64,000 nucleotides of DNA from Candidatus Iainarchaeum sp. GTDB taxonomy: Archaea > Iainarchaeota > Iainarchaeia > Iainarchaeales > JAGVWC01. Under the pieces are notes generated by a model. It made no database searches and had not been told where the DNA came from. It was given only the letters and a program-made list of their open reading frames with translations. The stretch spans positions 191,211 to 255,210 of the forward strand of contig JAGVWC010000010.1 of the NCBI GenBank assembly GCA_018304465.1, written 5' to 3'. Positions 63,766-64,000 of the stretch are shown piece by piece; the stretch's first letter is position 1, and the number at the start of each line of letters is the position of its first letter. Position numbers and translations under genes: made by a program.

Positions 63766-64000
63766 CTATTGGTTTTGGTATAGGTCTTTGCAGGATTGGA
63801 CTGCTTCTTGGGTACTGAGTTCGTCACAGAGCGCAGTGTTTTGAGCGTTGATAATGATTGCGATGATGCATAAATCAGGATTTTCGAGTTGTTTGCATAT
63901 GGCGGGGTCCATCCGGGTAATCGCAATTTTTTTCATGCAACGTTCTTTTTCGGTTGTGGCTTTGCATGCTTCCAGGTCGTCTTTGGCGACTGCAACGTCC
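63766..64000 (-). CDS. Cys-pair repeat protein (C-terminal part)
   Basis: A frame open to the right edge of the window ends with TAG at 63766-63768. The 78 visible residues carry DDLEACKATTEKERCMKKIA, DPAICKQLENPDLC and LCDELSTQEAVQSC, the same C-x(n)-C-x(4-5)-A and D-x-x-L/I-C repeat as the lipoprotein at 17868. The N-terminus, probably a lipoprotein signal, lies outside. It was not in the supplied track because it has no start in the window. Confidence 0.7.
   Translation of the reverse strand, partial: DVAVAKDDLEACKATTEKERCMKKIAITRMDPAICKQLENPDLCIIAIIINAQNTALCDELSTQEAVQSCKDLYQNQ

Noticed and set aside
1-64000. CRISPR array or cas genes
   Set aside because: No regularly spaced direct repeats and no Cas-like proteins were seen; the only tandem repeat of note is the coding repeat in nop5.

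Overview
The window is archaeal. It encodes Nop5 and fibrillarin (C/D-box RNP), NMD3, deoxyhypusine synthase, archaeal-type Tyr- and Gly-tRNA synthetases, a TrmB-type regulator, KaiC-like ATPases, an ADP-forming acyl-CoA synthetase beta subunit and a GGGP-synthase-like enzyme. Three of its five tRNA genes carry introns, with bulge-helix-bulge junctions in the anticodon loop. Many first genes of transcription units have a TATA-like box centred about 26-28 nt before the start codon, which predicts leaderless mRNAs; internal genes more often have a GGAGG-type site. Small genes, many short lipoproteins and DPANN-style hypothetical proteins suggest a DPANN archaeon such as Diapherotrites or a relative. 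That placement is inference; no rRNA is present.

Layout. 1-5.5 kb: small stress-type membrane and basic proteins (BofA-like, lmo0937-like, PRC-barrel), a GNAT, a PIN/AbrB toxin-antitoxin pair, tRNA-Ser, a decayed lipoprotein gene and an HNH protein. 5.5-20 kb: tRNA-Asn with two insertions, thymidylate kinase, phosphoglycerate mutase, MscL, MsrA/MsrB, then a striking secreted protein with two tandem Hint (intein/hedgehog-type) domains and two Tim44-like domains, next to a DUF350 protein. LamG, rhodanese, YjbQ, MarC, a Cys-repeat lipoprotein and a class IV aminotransferase follow. 20-29 kb: a HEPN-motif protein, a toxin-antitoxin pair abutting tRNA-Thr, the glyS-nop5-fibrillarin overlap operon (Nop5 has an unusual repeat tail), a polyprenol-kinase-like protein, Nudix, tRNA-Arg and another toxin-antitoxin-like pair. 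29-49 kb: a lipoprotein/membrane/phosphohistidine-domain operon, Pcm, transglutaminase-like protein, tRNA-Ser, an FKBP lipoprotein, two Nudix enzymes, NMD3, TrmB, an ABC-ATPase relic, a PurE-like protein, a MazG-SET fusion, a beta-CASP nuclease, AcdB, TyrRS and Arg-rich HTH proteins. 49-64 kb: a more AT-rich accessory stretch with an AAA-type ATPase, small regulators, a large surface protein followed by nuclease-like and partner-like small genes, three paralogous winged-helix regulators, deoxyhypusine synthase, and an operon KaiC-like / V4R-like / GGGP synthase-like / HAD phosphatase.

For most of 5.5-48 kb the plus strand is visibly rich in A and C whichever strand is coding. Plus-strand proteins are therefore rich in K, N, T, P and Q, and minus-strand proteins in V, F, G and L. 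Patches lacking this skew coincide with toxin-antitoxin loci, the TrmB/ABC/MazG-SET block and the 49-62 kb stretch, and may be recent arrivals. The two most promising unusual systems are the tandem-Hint/Tim44 envelope protein with DUF350, and the KaiC/V4R/GGGPS operon flanked by three paralogous winged-helix sensors.
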